From contig JBHENN010000099.1 in assembly GCA_046262015.1 (NCBI GenBank), positions 1 to 21,405 of the forward strand: DNA of 21,405 nucleotides, read 5' to 3'. Under the pieces are notes generated by a model that did not search any database, was not told the DNA's origin, and saw nothing but the letters and a program-made list of their open reading frames with translations. Numbering within the stretch: position 1 is the first letter of the stretch; every line of letters starts with the position of its first letter. Position numbers and translations under genes: made by a program. This DNA comes from JBHENN01 sp046262015. GTDB lineage: Bacteria > Actinomycetota > CADDZG01 > WHSQ01. Positions 20,627 through 21,405 of this stretch are shown here, one piece after another.

Positions 20627-21405
20627 GCGAGCTCGCCGCGACGCTCTTGCTCGTCTCGGATCCCGGCGAGCTCGAGGAAGCCGTCGCCGAGGCGCGCGCC
20701 GGAGGGAGCGTCGGTCTCGACACGGAATTCCTCAGGGAGAAGACCTACAAGGCCAAGCTCTGTCTCTTGCAGCTGGCCACCCGGCGCGCCATCTATCTCG
20801 TCGATCCTCTCGCCGGGCTCGACCTCCGGGAGGTGGGGGACCTCATCTCCGACCCGGCGGTCGAGGTGGTGGTGCATGCGGGCCGCCAGGACTTCGAGCT
20901 GTTCTACGTCGGCTGGGGGATCGTCCCGCGCAACGTGTTCGACGTCCAGGTTGCCGCCGGCTTCGCCGGGCTCGGCGGGTCGCTGCCCTATGGCCGGCTC
21001 GTGCAGGCGGCCACCGGCGTCGCCCTGGAGAAGGGCGAGTCCTACAGTGACTGGTGCAAGCGTCCCTTGACACCCTCGCAACTGGACTACGCCGCCGACG
21101 ATGTTCGCTATCTCCTTCCGGCCAGAGAGCACCTCGGGGCGCGCCTGGAGCAGATGGGGCGCACGGACTGGGTCCGGGAGGAGATGAAGTTGCTCGAGGA
21201 TCCCGCGACCTATTCGATCGACGTCAACGAGGTCTGGCGGAAGGTCTCGGGACGCGGATCGCTCAGTGGTCGTCAGGTGTCGGTCCTGCGCGAGCTCGCT
21301 CGTTGGCGCGAAGAGACCGCCTTGCGACGAGACATCCCGCGCGGCTGGGTGGTCAAGGACCAGGTCCTCGTGGAGCTCGCGCGCCGGGCTCCCACCGCGG
21401 CCGCG
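20623..21405 (+). CDS. rnd: Ribonuclease D (3' partial)
   Basis: RNase D is a 3'-5' exoribonuclease that trims tRNA and other stable RNA ends. The DEDD exonuclease residues are visible: LDTEFLREKTY (Exo I), VVHAGRQDFELFY (Exo II) and LTPSQLDYAADDVRYLLP (Exo III, Y-x3-D). An HRDC domain follows from about VNEVWRKVSG to the window edge (DIPRGWVVKD visible). The frame is open to position 21405, so the C-terminus is cut off. I place the start at TTG 20623, which overlaps the dehydrogenase stop as TTGA; the first homologous residues follow about 10 codons later and no better ATG or GTG is available. Confidence 0.9.
   Translation, partial: MSELAATLLLVSDPGELEEAVAEARAGGSVGLDTEFLREKTYKAKLCLLQLATRRAIYLVDPLAGLDLREVGDLISDPAVEVVVHAGRQDFELFYVGWGIVPRNVFDVQVAAGFAGLGGSLPYGRLVQAATGVALEKGESYSDWCKRPLTPSQLDYAADDVRYLLPAREHLGARLEQMGRTDWVREEMKLLEDPATYSIDVNEVWRKVSGRGSLSGRQVSVLRELARWREETALRRDIPRGWVVKDQVLVELARRAPTAAA

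Overview
The window is GC-rich DNA (roughly two-thirds GC by eye) with dense genes, many GTG or TTG starts and frequent stop/start overlaps. A mycobacterial-type SdhD, an F420H2:NADP oxidoreductase, split alpha/beta acyl-CoA carboxylase subunits and several TANNNT boxes 6-9 nt upstream of start codons all point to an actinobacterium (Actinomycetota), probably an uncultured lineage outside the well-studied genera. I see no mobile element, tRNA, rRNA or CRISPR array. It reads as a chromosomal catabolic region.

Left part (1-6577): the 3' end of a diacylglycerol-kinase-family lipid kinase faces a minus-strand operon, sdhD-sdhA-sdhB-ydcF. No sdhC precedes sdhD. Divergent from it lies a methylmalonyl-CoA mutase catalytic subunit (no B12 domain) overlapping an F420-dependent NADP reductase gene. 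Middle part (6666-9830): a minus-strand biotin carboxylase/BCCP subunit is separated by only 22 bp from a plus-strand biotin protein ligase. A Mug-type uracil/thymine DNA glycosylase overlaps the ligase gene. The 22-bp gap holds one symmetric -10 box usable in both directions.

Right-middle part (9831-16926): a short leader region with two candidate small ORFs is followed by acyl-CoA carboxylase beta, enoyl-CoA hydratase, HMG-CoA lyase-like protein, a second biotin carboxylase/BCCP subunit and a large polytopic membrane protein, all tightly packed. The four enzymes match the leucine/isovalerate (liu) route: 3-methylcrotonyl-CoA carboxylase alpha and beta, methylglutaconyl-CoA hydratase and HMG-CoA lyase.

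Right part (16901-21405): two acyl-CoA dehydrogenases flank the most unusual gene, an R2-like ligand-binding oxidase (di-metal ferritin fold with the Val/Tyr cross-link pair) fused to a C-terminal SCP2 sterol/lipid-binding domain. A perfect 8+8 inverted repeat lies in the gap between this gene and the divergent dehydrogenase. A 3'-truncated RNase D follows.

Together the genes describe branched-chain amino acid and propionate oxidation: acyl-CoA dehydrogenation, biotin-dependent carboxylation, hydration, HMG-CoA cleavage, methylmalonyl-CoA to succinyl-CoA, then succinate oxidation by Sdh. Biotin ligase, needed to activate both carboxylases, sits between them. Specific substrates are inferred from context and motifs, not demonstrated.
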